Source: Labilibaculum sp. DW002 (GTDB lineage Bacteria > Bacteroidota > Bacteroidia > Bacteroidales > Marinifilaceae). From it: a stretch of 64,000 nt of DNA. The translations under genes were made by a program, and so were the position numbers. The stretch covers positions 2,206,987 through 2,270,986 of the forward strand of contig NZ_JAKJSC010000001.1 of NCBI RefSeq assembly GCF_029029525.1, given 5' to 3'. The notes beneath the pieces were generated by a model that saw nothing but the letters and a program-made list of their open reading frames with translations, was not told where the DNA came from and did not search any database. Positions 1 through 9,043 of the stretch are shown piece after piece; position 1 is the first letter of the stretch, and each line of letters begins with the position of its first letter.

Positions 1-778
1 AGGTTCCGTTTTGGAATAGTCTACCAATGAATAGAATTTCTTGCGGACGAATAACCCAAACAACATCACCCTTATTAATAGGGCTAAGCTCATGAATCTG
101 AACACCAACATTTCCCGCAGGGTGAATTCCAGTAAACTGGTTTACCACTACATTCTTAGCATCAGAAAATGTTTTGCTTTGGTTGATATTAGGATTGATA
201 TTTAAATGAACCTTACCATCGGTAAGTTTTGCTAAAGCATCCAAACCTGCCTGAAATGCTTCTGCTTCGCCTTCTAATAGAAAATCAATATCAGCAGCCA
301 ATGGTGCTGTATCGAAAGCAGAAACGAAAATAGCTTTTGGAGTATCCTGAGGCTTAGCAATTACATCATAAGGTCGTTGACGTACATATGCCCAAAGACC
401 ACTCTTCAACATTTCCTCCTTCACTTCCTCTCGCGAAAGACTATTTGGGTCAGCCTTTTTAAACTCCTGGTACTGTATCGCAGCATCTGCTTGAATTACT
501 ACTTCAAGAATTTTTCTTCTTTCGCCACGATTCACGGCAACAACCTTACCACTAACCGGAGAGGTAAAATTAATTTCAGGACGATACTTGTCGAAGAATA
601 AAGCAGAACCTGCTTTTACTTCAGTATCAACCTTTACTTTTAATTTTGGTGTAAGTCCAGGGAAATCGGTAGGTTTAATTGCAAATGTCTCAGAACGATC
701 AGCCTTTTCAAGTACTTTTTCAGCCTTTCCTATCAGCTTAATATCTAAGCCTTTTTTGATCTTTTTAACTTCAGACAT
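1..778 (-). CDS. nqrA: Na+-translocating NADH:quinone oxidoreductase subunit A (partial, N-terminal part)
   Basis: The reverse strand is open from an ATG at 778 to the left edge, giving 259 residues beginning MSEVKKIKKGLDIKLIGKAE. The N-terminal lipoyl/barrel-sandwich-like region and the segment IHPAGNVGVQIHELSPI are typical of NqrA. NqrA is the cytoplasmic subunit of the six-subunit Na+-pumping NADH:quinone oxidoreductase of the inner membrane and takes part in quinone binding. Full-length NqrA is about 450 residues, so roughly the last 190 lie outside the window, presumably followed by nqrB-F. The gene is transcribed away from the T9SS plug gene, and a good Bacteroidetes-type promoter lies 30 bases upstream. 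Confidence 0.9.
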   Translation of the reverse strand, partial: MSEVKKIKKGLDIKLIGKAEKVLEKADRSETFAIKPTDFPGLTPKLKVKVDTEVKAGSALFFDKYRPEINFTSPVSGKVVAVNRGERRKILEVVIQADAAIQYQEFKKADPNSLSREEVKEEMLKSGLWAYVRQRPYDVIAKPQDTPKAIFVSAFDTAPLAADIDFLLEGEAEAFQAGLDALAKLTDGKVHLNINPNINQSKTFSDAKNVVVNQFTGIHPAGNVGVQIHELSPINKGDVVWVIRPQEILFIGRLFQNGT

Positions 779-807
779 GTTAAACTATTTGATATGATTA
801 ATTTCGT

Positions 808-839
808 CAAAAATAACTAATTTAATCGCTAATTCACAA
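808..839 (-). promoter_or_regulatory. Bacteroidetes-type promoter for nqrA
   Basis: Read on the reverse strand, a -7 box TATTTTTG (815 down to 808) matches TAnnTTTG, and a -33 TTG (839-837) sits 21 bases upstream. The nqrA ATG at 778 follows about 30 bases after the -7 box. Spacing and both boxes fit the known Bacteroidetes consensus; activity is inferred. Confidence 0.6.
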
Positions 840-934
840 TCTTAATGAATTGAGTATTTATGTTATAAAGTTACATTAACACATCATTATTAAGTTTGTA
901 AAAAATTCGAACACAAATATATAAAGCAATTTTG

Positions 935-942
935 TATTTTTG
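935..942 (+). promoter_or_regulatory. candidate -7 box upstream of the T9SS plug gene
   Basis: TATTTTTG matches the TAnnTTTG -7 consensus and ends 43 bases before the ATG at 986. No convincing -33 TTTG is found at the right distance (only TTCG about 25 bases upstream), so this is a weak call. Confidence 0.4.
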
Positions 943-985
943 AAGTCCTTTGGTTTATTTTTAACCAGTATATATACATATTCAT

Positions 986-2275
986 ATGCCTAAAAATTTC
1001 GTTATTTCTATAATTATTGTATTCATTAGCTTTTCGAAGCTTTTAATGGCTTCAGATATTGACTCAGAATTAGTCTATAGCAATGAAATTAGGAAGACTA
1101 GCATTCATACTGTTCAAATGTATCCTCTCGACTGGGAACTAACAGAGCCAATAATTGAGCTCAATGGAGATAATCAGCTCCTTTTTTCCTTTGATGAGAT
1201 TGAAGAAAATATTCAAGATTACTCTTATAGAATTATTCATTGCACTTCAAATTGGCTCGATTCTCGTCTAAGTGAATTCGATTTCATCGATGGTTTTACT
1301 GAAAATCAGATAAAAGACTACGAACATTCTTTCAATACCAACATCGATTTTGTTCATTATACTTTACGTATACCGAATGATGATATTCAATTGAAACTTT
1401 CTGGAAATTACGTTCTTGAAGTTTATGAAGATTTTGATCCTGAAAAAGTAATCATACGCCAACGCTTTATGCTATTGGACTCTAAAGTTGAGGTCCAAGG
1501 GAAAGTAAAACATCCAATTTCAATTGACCAAAGAGAAACACACCAAGAAGTCGATTTTAGCATATTACATCCTAATTTTAGAATTGATAATCCACACTCC
1601 GACTTAAATGTGATTTTAACACAAAACAATAGATTAGATGGAAGTCAAAAAAATTTAAAACCGATTTTCATTCGTAAAAATGAATTGGTTTTTGATTACG
1701 AGATGGAAAATGTCTTTGCTGGAGGAAATGAATTTCGAAATTTTGATTTAAAAAGTCTACGCTACCAAACAAGATACATTAGAGAAATTGTTAGTGAAAA
1801 AGGACAAACAAACGTTTTGCTAACACCAGGAAATAATCGCCATTTTAAGCAATACATTTACGAACAAGATATTAATGGTCGATTTTTAATTGATGTACAG
1901 GAAAGAGATGAACCTGCAACCGAAGCTGATTACTGCATGGTAACTTTCTGGCTGCCTTTTGACAATGAAATTACACATGGTGACTTATATGTTTATGGTG
2001 ATTTTTGCAATTGGATGTGTAACGATAAGACAAAAATGGAATACGACTACGAGACTGGATCTTACCGAAAAACCATTTTCTTAAAACAAGGATATTACAA
2101 CTATCAATTTGCCTTACTCGAACATGGAAAAACAGAACCAGACCTAAGCTATATTGAAGGTAGTCACTGGGAGACAGAAAATAATTACGTGATCTACATC
2201 TATTATCATGACATCGCTTTAAACTACGACATGCTAATTGGATACAAAAACATTAATTCTACTGCTACGTTTTAA
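986..2275 (+). CDS. Type IX secretion system plug protein (DUF5103 family)
   Basis: This 429-residue protein starts with a signal peptide (hydrophobic stretch about residues 5-20, cleavage likely near MAS-D) and has the layout of the DUF5103 family. That family is now known as the T9SS plug protein, which closes the periplasmic side of the SprA translocon when PorV is absent. Visible features are an N-terminal beta-rich domain with YPLDWELTEPIIELN and a C-terminal beta-sandwich with VYGDFCNWMCNDKTKMEYD. Its presence implies a functional type IX secretion system, although no other T9SS gene and no T9SS C-terminal sorting domain was recognised here. It stands alone, divergent from nqrA. The family call is from memory of the sequence pattern. 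Confidence 0.8.
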   Translation: MPKNFVISIIIVFISFSKLLMASDIDSELVYSNEIRKTSIHTVQMYPLDWELTEPIIELNGDNQLLFSFDEIEENIQDYSYRIIHCTSNWLDSRLSEFDFIDGFTENQIKDYEHSFNTNIDFVHYTLRIPNDDIQLKLSGNYVLEVYEDFDPEKVIIRQRFMLLDSKVEVQGKVKHPISIDQRETHQEVDFSILHPNFRIDNPHSDLNVILTQNNRLDGSQKNLKPIFIRKNELVFDYEMENVFAGGNEFRNFDLKSLRYQTRYIREIVSEKGQTNVLLTPGNNRHFKQYIYEQDINGRFLIDVQERDEPATEADYCMVTFWLPFDNEITHGDLYVYGDFCNWMCNDKTKMEYDYETGSYRKTIFLKQGYYNYQFALLEHGKTEPDLSYIEGSHWETENNYVIYIYYHDIALNYDMLIGYKNINSTATF

Positions 2276-2348
2276 ATTCCAACTCATTTCTAAACAGCTT
2301 TGCTTCATATGTTATAAAAGCAGTTTCATCTAAAAAAAAAAGAATACT

Positions 2349-2381
2349 TTTGACTCCGAAATAAAGAGAATTACTATCTTG
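2349..2381 (+). promoter_or_regulatory. candidate promoter for the small protein-bioB pair
   Basis: A -33 TTTG (2349-2352) is followed after 22 bases by TATCTTGT (from 2375), one position off the TAnnTTTG -7 consensus. It lies 27 bases before the ATG at 2409. The -7 box is imperfect, so confidence is low. Confidence 0.35.
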
Positions 2382-2408
2382 TTTTCTCTTAATTTAAATA
2401 TTTATCAT

Positions 2409-2768
2409 ATGAATCCTGTTACAAACAAAGGTCTACAAAGATCAGATTTGCAGGTGTTCAGCCGATGGAGCCGTAAAGGCTATGCTGCATTTGCCAGCAT
2501 GAATAAGGAAATTAAAATTTCCAATATCAACAGCAGTTATAATCTGTTGGTTCCATCATCTGAATGCGGCTTTTCTGGCTTTTGCTATGTACCCTTAAAC
2601 AGCAGGGATAAGAATGAGACTGATGAAATAGAAGCCTTGTGCTTCGAACTCATGCAGGCACTTGTTTTGAATAATCAAAGCACTTGCAAAACCAGTCAGA
2701 TTGAACCTCATCAACAAACAGAAAAGGTTCTTTCTTTTTATTCCAATTCCCACAATTTTAAAAATTAA
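2409..2768 (+). CDS. small protein of unknown function upstream of bioB
   Basis: A 119-residue product with ATG at 2409, preceded by a candidate promoter; a longer in-frame reading from 2379 would overlap that promoter. The N-terminal third reads VFSRWSRKGYAAFASMNKEI. From memory, a similar RWSRK-x-YA-x-F-x-S element occurs near the N-terminus of some Bacteroidetes TonB-dependent receptors, but I cannot verify that here. It has no signal peptide and no transmembrane segment; the middle carries several cysteines (SECGFSGFCY) and an acidic stretch. The stop lies only 15 bases before the bioB start, so it is probably co-transcribed with biotin synthase. Function unknown; a link to biotin or cofactor supply is only inferred from position. 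Confidence 0.6.
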   Translation: MNPVTNKGLQRSDLQVFSRWSRKGYAAFASMNKEIKISNINSSYNLLVPSSECGFSGFCYVPLNSRDKNETDEIEALCFELMQALVLNNQSTCKTSQIEPHQQTEKVLSFYSNSHNFKN

Positions 2769-2783
2769 AAAAGAACCTAAGTT

Positions 2784-3758
2784 ATGACTGATATTAGAAA
2801 CAACTGGACCCACAATGAGGTCAAAGAAATTTATGACTTACCCTTGTTAGACTTGGTAAACCGTGCTTCTAACATACACCGTAAATATCACGATTCATCT
2901 AAGATGAATATGAATACGCTGATTTCTGTTCGTACAGGAGCTTGTTCTCAGGATTGTAAATATTGTGCGCAATCAGCTCGATACAATACGCATGTAAAAC
3001 CAGAGAAACTAAGCTTAGAGCAAGTGCTCGAAGATGCGAAAGTTGCTAAGGAGAATGGTGTAAAACGTGTTTGTTTAAGTTCGGCTGGTCGTGATGGAAA
3101 TCGTGACGATCGTTTTAACGAAATGGCTGAAATGATTACTGAGGTGAAAAAACTTGGACTGGAGGTTTGTTGTACCATGGGTATGATTAATAAAGACAAA
3201 GCGAAGAAACTTGCTGGCCTGGGTATCACAGCTGTTAATCACAATTTGGATACATCAGAACGTCATTACCCAAATATTACAACTACGAGAACTTATGCTG
3301 AGAGATTGGAAACTTTAGCTAATCTGCAAGAAGCGGGTATTTCGTATTGTTCTGGCGGTATACTTGGAATGGGAGAGGATGACGAGGATCGTATTGAGAT
3401 GCTACGTACACTATCAAATCAAGAACAACACCCTTATAATGTACCTTTAAATTCTTTAGTTCCTGTTGAGGGAACACCATTTTACGGAAAAGATGTAATT
3501 GATATTTTCGAGATGGTTCGTGCTGTAGCAACGGCTAGGATTTTGATGCCTAAAGCCGTAATTGCATTTGCAGCCGGACGTACTCACTATAGCAAAGAAG
3601 GACAAGCCCTTTGTTTTATGGCTGGTGCAAACTCAATTTTCTTTGGAAATAAGCTACTTACTGTAGAAAATATGACTGTAAACGAGGATCAGCATTTATT
3701 GGATACAATAGGTATGGTTCCAACTCGTTATCATGAATTGACAACATTAGAAGAGTAA
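2784..3758 (+). CDS. bioB: Biotin synthase
   Basis: A 324-residue radical SAM enzyme inserting sulfur into dethiobiotin, the last step of biotin synthesis. The radical SAM cluster motif is CSQDCKYC with cysteines at about residues 54, 58 and 61. Further BioB hallmarks are AVNHNLDTSERHYPNI, YCSGGILGMGE and NSLVPVEGTP, plus AAGRTHYSKEGQALCFMAGANS, which carries the conserved Arg of the auxiliary [2Fe-2S] site. Length matches the family. It sits 15 bases after the small unknown gene and is followed by a clear terminator. No other biotin gene is in the window. Confidence 0.97.
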   Translation: MTDIRNNWTHNEVKEIYDLPLLDLVNRASNIHRKYHDSSKMNMNTLISVRTGACSQDCKYCAQSARYNTHVKPEKLSLEQVLEDAKVAKENGVKRVCLSSAGRDGNRDDRFNEMAEMITEVKKLGLEVCCTMGMINKDKAKKLAGLGITAVNHNLDTSERHYPNITTTRTYAERLETLANLQEAGISYCSGGILGMGEDDEDRIEMLRTLSNQEQHPYNVPLNSLVPVEGTPFYGKDVIDIFEMVRAVATARILMPKAVIAFAAGRTHYSKEGQALCFMAGANSIFFGNKLLTVENMTVNEDQHLLDTIGMVPTRYHELTTLEE

Positions 3759-3782
3759 AATACATTAATATCATTATAGCGC

Positions 3783-3813
3783 AAAGGGGTATACTAATGT
3801 ATATCCCTTTTTA
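3783..3813 (+). terminator. rho-independent terminator after bioB
   Basis: GGGGTATAC and its complement TATATCCC form a stem with a short loop, followed by TTTTTATTTT. It lies 25 bases after the bioB stop. Confidence 0.75.
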
Positions 3814-3869
3814 TTTTCCCATCCTTTTTTCGTAAGTTCATTGGCTCATTAACCCAGCACAACTCCATT

Positions 3870-5324
3870 ATGAACCCGAAAACTAAAACCATCTCTCTAG
3901 GGGAATCCCTTATACCTATTATTCTCTTAATAATTCTGCTTAGTATAAATGCCATTATTTTTGGTGATGGAGCCATTGAAGGTGCCAACCAATTTTCCCT
4001 TTTAATTGCAGCAGCTTTTGGAGGCATAATCGCATTACGATATCATAAAACGTGGGATGATCTTCAAAAGGGGATTGTTAAAAGTATTGGCACCGCCATG
4101 CCTTCCATGCTCATCTTACTATTGATTGGTTCTTTAGCTGGTACTTGGATGATTAGTGGCGTTGTTCCTGCAATGATCTATTACGGATTGGAATTTCTGA
4201 ACCCGAAGCTTTTCCTTATGCTTTCAGTAATTATATGTGCTATTGTTTCGGTGGTATCTGGAAGCTCATGGTCAACCATTGCAACCATTGGAGTGGCTTT
4301 ATTAGGAGTTGGCAATGCCATGGAATATAATAATGCTTTGGTTGCAGGTGCCATTATATCGGGCGCTTACTTTGGCGATAAGGTTTCCCCTTTATCCGAT
4401 ACAACAAATTTGGCTCCTGCAATGGCAGGTGTAGACTTGTTTGTACACATTCGGTACATGATGTACACAACCATTCCTTCAATTATAATTACCCTCATCA
4501 TTTTTTTAGCAATTGGTTTTACCAAACAAGGGGAAATTAATCCAGAAAGTATTAGAGAGGTACAAGTGGCCATTAAAGATACCTTTACAATAACTCCCTG
4601 GCTATTTTTAGTTCCGATCTTACTTTTTTTAATCATCAGTAAAAAGGTTCCTGCTTTACCAGCGATATTTGCAGGCACTTTAATTGGAGGCGTTTTTGCG
4701 ATTATATTTCAACCTCAAATCATACAGCAAATCTCAGGAAATGAATCCTACATACAAGCATGTTATCATACGGTAATGCAATCTATTTTTACGGATGTAA
4801 GTGTACCTGTTCAAAATGAAAACATTCAAGATTTACTATCTACTGGTGGGATGGCAGGAATGCTAAACACCATTTGGTTGATTCTTACTGCCATGGTTTT
4901 TAGTGGAATTCTGGAAACTGCAGGTATTTTACACAAAATTACTGAAACCATGTTAAAAGCAGTTAGCTCTACAGGATCTTTAGTTACCACAACGGTTGCT
5001 AGTTGCGGATTCCTAAACCTTACCGCTTCTGACCAATACATTTCGATTGTTGTTACAGGTAGAATGTTTTCAGAAACGTATAAAGATCAAAATTTAAAAC
5101 CTGAAGTATTGAGTCGTACATTAGAAGATGCAGGAACAGTAACTTCTGTTTTGGTTCCATGGAATACATGCGGTGCTGCGCAGGCAGGTGCACTTGGAGT
5201 GGCAACGGTGGCGTTCGCACCATTTTGCTTTTTCAACATCATTAGCCCAATAATGACCATCTTAATGGCTTACTTCGATATTAAAATTAGAAAGCTTACT
5301 GATACAAGTGAAAAATCATCATAA
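3870..5324 (+). CDS. nhaC: NhaC-family Na+/H+ antiporter
   Basis: A 484-residue, highly hydrophobic inner-membrane protein with about 11-12 predicted transmembrane segments. It has NhaC hallmarks such as GSSWSTIATIGVALLGVG, GAIISGAYFGDKVSPLSDTT and a C-terminal VLVPWNTCGAAQAGALGV. The family exchanges Na+ for H+ (some members exchange malate/lactate). It stands alone between the bioB terminator and pruA. A Na+/H+ antiporter beside a Na+-pumping NQR is consistent with a sodium-based membrane economy, typical of marine Bacteroidota, though that link is inference. Confidence 0.9.
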   Translation: MNPKTKTISLGESLIPIILLIILLSINAIIFGDGAIEGANQFSLLIAAAFGGIIALRYHKTWDDLQKGIVKSIGTAMPSMLILLLIGSLAGTWMISGVVPAMIYYGLEFLNPKLFLMLSVIICAIVSVVSGSSWSTIATIGVALLGVGNAMEYNNALVAGAIISGAYFGDKVSPLSDTTNLAPAMAGVDLFVHIRYMMYTTIPSIIITLIIFLAIGFTKQGEINPESIREVQVAIKDTFTITPWLFLVPILLFLIISKKVPALPAIFAGTLIGGVFAIIFQPQIIQQISGNESYIQACYHTVMQSIFTDVSVPVQNENIQDLLSTGGMAGMLNTIWLILTAMVFSGILETAGILHKITETMLKAVSSTGSLVTTTVASCGFLNLTASDQYISIVVTGRMFSETYKDQNLKPEVLSRTLEDAGTVTSVLVPWNTCGAAQAGALGVATVAFAPFCFFNIISPIMTILMAYFDIKIRKLTDTSEKSS

Positions 5325-5433
5325 GTTCAAAATTAATCAATAATTAAGAAAGCTGTGTAATTCTTAACCTGTTTGATTTTACGGCTTTTTTGCAAGCATG
5401 ATAATACTCATAAATCAGTAATTGCTTTTTTTT

Positions 5434-5441
5434 TACATTTG
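5434..5441 (+). promoter_or_regulatory. candidate -7 box for pruA
   Basis: TACATTTG fits TAnnTTTG and lies 49 bases before the pruA ATG. The expected -33 TTTG is not evident at 19-22 bases upstream. Confidence 0.4.
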
Positions 5442-5490
5442 TTCAGATTGAAAAGAAAAGACAAAAAAATAACCCTTAAACCAAATTATC

Positions 5491-7122
5491 ATGCCAAAAG
5501 GTATATACAACATTCCGGCTGTAACTAACGAGCCAATTTTTTCTTATGCTCCAGGTTCTCCTGAAAGAGCAGAATTACAAGCTACTATTAAGAAAATGCG
5601 TTCTGAAGAGATCGATGTACCTATGTATATTGGTGGTGAAGAGGTTCGTACAGGTAAATTATTTACCATGACACCTCCACACGATCATCAGCATGTATTA
5701 GGGCATTATCATTTAGGAGAGAAGAAGCATATCCAAATGGCTATTGATGCTGCTTTGGCTGCTAAACCAGCTTGGGAGGCTCTAGGGTGGGAGCATCGTG
5801 CTTCTATTTTCTTGAAAGCTGCTGAGTTAATTTCCGGACCATACCGTCAGAAACTAAATGCTGCAACAATGTTGGGACAGTCGAAAAATGCATTCCAGGC
5901 GGAGATTGATTCTGCTTGTGAGATTGCTGACTTCTTGCGTTTCAACGTACAATATATGACTGATATTTACAAGCAACAGCCTGTATCTTCAAAAGGAATT
6001 TGGAATCGCGTTGAGCAACGTCCATTGGAAGGATTCGTATTTGCTTTGACTCCATTTAACTTTACTGCAATTGCTGGTAACTTGCCAACAGCTCCAGCAA
6101 TGATGGGTAACTGTATTGTTTGGAAGCCATCTAAAACGGCTGTATATTCAGCTCAGGTTCTTATGGAAGTATTCCAGAAAGCTGGTGTACCTGCTGGTGT
6201 TATCAACTTGGTATATGTATCAGGTCCTGCTGCTTCAGAAGTATTATTCTCTTCTCCTGATTTCGCAGGTATTCACTTTACCGGATCGACTGGTGTATTT
6301 CAGGATATCTGGAAGAATATAGGTGAGAACATTCACATGTTCAAATCGTACCCACGTATCGTAGGTGAAACAGGAGGTAAGGACTATATCTTTATGCACC
6401 CAACAGGAAGTTGTAAAGAAGTTGCTACAGGTATTACTCGTGGTGCTTTCGAGTATCAAGGACAAAAATGTTCTGCTGCTTCACGTGCATTCATTCCTGC
6501 AAGCAAGTATGATGAGGTAATGGCATATGTTAAGGAAGATCTTGCAAAAATCAAGATGGGTGGAACTGAAGACTTCACAAATTTTGTGAATGCTGTAATT
6601 GATGAGACTTCTTTCGATAAGTTAGCTCAATCAATCGATGAGGCTAAGGCTTCTCCAGATGCTGAGATTGTAGCAGGTGGTACTTACGACAAGTCTGTAG
6701 GTTACTTTGTTGCTCCAACTATTATTAGAGCTCTTAAGCATGACTATATTACAATGGAAGAAGAGCTATTCGGCCCTATCTTGACTATTTACGTATACGA
6801 TGATAACAAAGTAGATGAGACATTAGATATCCTTGATAAAGGTTCAATGTACGCTCTAACAGGTGCAATTTTCGCTGACTGTCGTTACGAGATTGAGAAA
6901 TTAGTTAAGCGTTTAACACATACTGCAGGTAACTTCTATATCAACGACAAGCCAACTGGTGCAGTTGTTGGACAGCAGCCATTCGGTGGTGGTAGAGGTT
7001 CTGGAACTAACGATAAAGCAGGTTCTATGATTAACCTATTACGTTGGGTTTCTCCACGTACAATTAAGGAAACTTTTGTGCCAGCTACAGATTATATGTA
7101 CCCTAACTTCTTAGAAGACTAA
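5491..7122 (+). CDS. pruA: L-glutamate gamma-semialdehyde dehydrogenase (1-pyrroline-5-carboxylate dehydrogenase)
   Basis: A 543-residue stand-alone aldehyde dehydrogenase of the RocA/PruA type that oxidises glutamate semialdehyde to glutamate with NAD+, the second step of proline catabolism. Visible motifs are the Rossmann-type TPFNFTAIAGNLPTAPAMMG, the general base region RIVGETGGKDYIF, the catalytic cysteine in YQGQKCSAASRAF (about residue 327) and the C-terminal QQPFGGGRGSGTNDKAGS that is characteristic of P5CDH. Its partner, proline dehydrogenase, is encoded on the same strand at 9998-10909 rather than adjacent or fused as in PutA. Codon use looks like that of a highly expressed gene. 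A strong terminator follows. Confidence 0.95.
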   Translation: MPKGIYNIPAVTNEPIFSYAPGSPERAELQATIKKMRSEEIDVPMYIGGEEVRTGKLFTMTPPHDHQHVLGHYHLGEKKHIQMAIDAALAAKPAWEALGWEHRASIFLKAAELISGPYRQKLNAATMLGQSKNAFQAEIDSACEIADFLRFNVQYMTDIYKQQPVSSKGIWNRVEQRPLEGFVFALTPFNFTAIAGNLPTAPAMMGNCIVWKPSKTAVYSAQVLMEVFQKAGVPAGVINLVYVSGPAASEVLFSSPDFAGIHFTGSTGVFQDIWKNIGENIHMFKSYPRIVGETGGKDYIFMHPTGSCKEVATGITRGAFEYQGQKCSAASRAFIPASKYDEVMAYVKEDLAKIKMGGTEDFTNFVNAVIDETSFDKLAQSIDEAKASPDAEIVAGGTYDKSVGYFVAPTIIRALKHDYITMEEELFGPILTIYVYDDNKVDETLDILDKGSMYALTGAIFADCRYEIEKLVKRLTHTAGNFYINDKPTGAVVGQQPFGGGRGSGTNDKAGSMINLLRWVSPRTIKETFVPATDYMYPNFLED

Positions 7123-7138
7123 TATACAAGACCGTTTT

Positions 7139-7158
7139 AACTATTGTTCGCAATAGTT
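7139..7158 (+). other. UUCG-capped perfect hairpin in the pruA 3' region
   Basis: AACTATTG-TTCG-CAATAGTT is an 8-bp perfect stem with a UUCG tetraloop, 16 bases after the pruA stop and upstream of the terminator. It is likely a 3'-end stabiliser or pause structure; it has no T-run of its own. Confidence 0.55.
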
Positions 7159-7188
7159 TGCCAAAAACGACATGATTTATTTTGGGTA

Positions 7189-7222
7189 AAACGACCGGAG
7201 TTTTCTTCGGTCGTTTTTTTTA
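7189..7222 (+). terminator. rho-independent terminator after pruA
   Basis: AAACGACCGGAG and CTTCGGTCGTTT pair around a TTTT loop and are followed by a run of T. It is the main transcription stop for pruA. Confidence 0.85.
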
Positions 7223-7427
7223 AATAAATTTTAGTGAATTCAATTGTACTAAGCTTATTTTTCAACCTTTAACCACCCTTCTCCCTGTCGGGATCTCCCC
7301 TAAAAATGGAGAAATCTAAATCACCTACTCACACATTAAGATTTTTACTTTTCTACTTTTAAATTTTGAATTCTTAAATTTCAGATTATTCTTTGTAATT
7401 TAGCTTTCGCAAAAATAAGTCAGTAGA
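7223..7427. other. non-coding interval, nothing firm
   Basis: AT-rich sequence between the pruA terminator and the FtsB-like gene. It contains a C-rich patch (CCACCCTTCTCCC, then CGGGATCTCCCC near 7290) unlike its surroundings, which might be a degraded intergenic repeat. No gene or convincing promoter was seen. Confidence 0.3.
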
Positions 7428-7736
7428 ATGAATCAAAAAAAGGTACAGAATATATTTCTAAAAATCATACGTAACAAATACGTAATTACCTTCTTGATCT
7501 TCTATTTTTGGTTGTACTTTTTCGATCAACACTCTATATGGGAACGAAAAGGTCACGAAGACACAATCGAATCTTTAGAAAAAGAAAAGACTTACTTTAT
7601 TGAAAAAATCGAGAATGATAAAAATCGAATTCACGAGCTAAAAACCAACCGTAAAAATTTGGAGAAATTTGCTCGCGAACAATACCTTATGAAAAAAGAA
7701 AACGAAGATATTTTTATTCTAATTGATGAAGATTAG
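7428..7736 (+). CDS. FtsB/DivIC-like septum formation initiator protein
   Basis: A 102-residue bitopic membrane protein. One transmembrane segment spans about residues 17-31 (VITFLIFYFWLYFF) and is followed by a coiled coil (SLEKEKTYFIEKIENDKNRI) and the typical EKFAREQYLMKKENEDIFIL ending of the DivIC/FtsB family. These proteins sit in the divisome with FtsL and FtsQ and regulate septal peptidoglycan synthesis. Length and topology match the family (about 100 residues). The gene is single, convergent with the glycosyltransferase; only 11 bases separate their stops. Confidence 0.85.
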   Translation: MNQKKVQNIFLKIIRNKYVITFLIFYFWLYFFDQHSIWERKGHEDTIESLEKEKTYFIEKIENDKNRIHELKTNRKNLEKFAREQYLMKKENEDIFILIDED

Positions 7737-7747
7737 TAAAAAATAAG

Positions 7748-9019
7748 TTAATCATTCATTTTCTCATATTCCCTATAAATTTCCAAAAGCTCTTTTGCAG
7801 AATAAATTCCTTTGGTTTCAATTCCCAAATCGACTAACAATTGTTTTGCACAAACCACAATGCTTTCTTCATCGATAAATTGTTCGTGAACATTGTTTAG
7901 GTATTTCAATATCTTGAAAGCATTAAAAGCGCCAAAAAATTTCTTTCTGAATGACTCGATACTGGAACAATTTCTATTGATCTCATCTAAAGCTTCAAAG
8001 AAATTATCTTCTTTCAGGTAAGAGCGTACTGGGCCAGGAAGACTTACAATGAGCTTGTTAAGATAGGTGTCGTAATCTACACCAAAAAATTCATCAACAC
8101 GATCGAAAAAAATCTTTATGTCCTTAAAGGCTGAGTAATTGTAGGTTTTATAATCCAATATTCCTTCTTCTAAAAATGTGGCAATTGCTTTACCAGTGCC
8201 AAAAGGAACTCGATCAGATTCTCGTGGCGAAGGAATTACACGAGTTGTTTTAATTTCGTAAAACTTACCAAGAGCTATTATTTTCTGTAAAAAATAAAAA
8301 TCCTCTCCTGCCTGACGACGATTCATTCCTCCTTGTTTGATATAGGCATTTGCCGAGACAGCAAAACTAGAACCTACAGTATGGAATGCATGTGGATGAC
8401 CAGCAAAGCGCATGGCCAACATGTAATATCTTAAATAAAGCTCGTATTGAGCGATTGCATCGTATATTGGCTGTTCAAATTCCTTACCTTCTAATGGATG
8501 CTCGTAAAATATATTTGCACCATTGGCCTTCGGATATTTTTTAAACAACTTCTCTATCTCAACAAAGTAGTTCGTATCACAAGCAGAATCAGCATCAAAT
8601 CCTGTGATAATTCCATTCGTTTTATCTATTTTATTTAAACGACTTACCGCCTCATCCATAGCAATTTTTCGAGCCAAGCCAACACCGGCAAATTTCTTTG
8701 GCAAATTGGGTTGATCAATCAAAAAGAACTTCAATTTCTCATCTTCATGATTTTTCATCCAAACTCTTGCATCGGATATGGTTTTCTGATTTTGAGCGAA
8801 AATCTCATTACTAACAAGTTCACCAGAATTGACAATAACAATAACTTCAACTGCACAATTTGGTCTTTCACAACTCCACAAAGCATCCAAGCTAGGAATT
8901 AAATCTGGCTCGTTAAAGCAAGGAATCGTTACAATAATATTCAATTCTTCGGATACTGTATCCTCAATATAATCCGGAAACAGTCTTTGTTTTTTAAGAT
9001 ATTTATCAGCAAAAGCCAT
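7748..9019 (-). CDS. family 2-type glycosyltransferase
   Basis: A 423-residue protein beginning MAFADKYLKKQRLFPDYIED. The GT-A nucleotide-binding region shows VTIPCFNEPDLIPSLDALW; the metal-binding DxD-like element lies in GIITGFDADSACD, and a later GGMNRRQAGEDFYFLQKI carries the usual ED acceptor-site pair. No transmembrane helix was seen, so it is probably cytoplasmic; donor and acceptor sugars are unknown. I chose the ATG at 9019: an upstream TTG at 9046 would lie inside the candidate -7 box. It stands alone between the OmpH terminator and the FtsB-like gene. Confidence 0.75.
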   Translation of the reverse strand: MAFADKYLKKQRLFPDYIEDTVSEELNIIVTIPCFNEPDLIPSLDALWSCERPNCAVEVIVIVNSGELVSNEIFAQNQKTISDARVWMKNHEDEKLKFFLIDQPNLPKKFAGVGLARKIAMDEAVSRLNKIDKTNGIITGFDADSACDTNYFVEIEKLFKKYPKANGANIFYEHPLEGKEFEQPIYDAIAQYELYLRYYMLAMRFAGHPHAFHTVGSSFAVSANAYIKQGGMNRRQAGEDFYFLQKIIALGKFYEIKTTRVIPSPRESDRVPFGTGKAIATFLEEGILDYKTYNYSAFKDIKIFFDRVDEFFGVDYDTYLNKLIVSLPGPVRSYLKEDNFFEALDEINRNCSSIESFRKKFFGAFNAFKILKYLNNVHEQFIDEESIVVCAKQLLVDLGIETKGIYSAKELLEIYREYEKMND

Positions 9020-9043
9020 TGGTTCTATTTTTTCTTTGGACAA

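Noticed and set aside
377-601. Open frame on the + strand within nqrA
   Set aside because: It is the complement of the clearly coding nqrA frame, with no family resemblance.
7264-7320. C-rich patch as a possible mobile-element remnant
   Set aside because: No terminal repeats, target duplication or coding remnant could be seen; a short similar C-rich patch near 53325 is too weak to define a repeat family.
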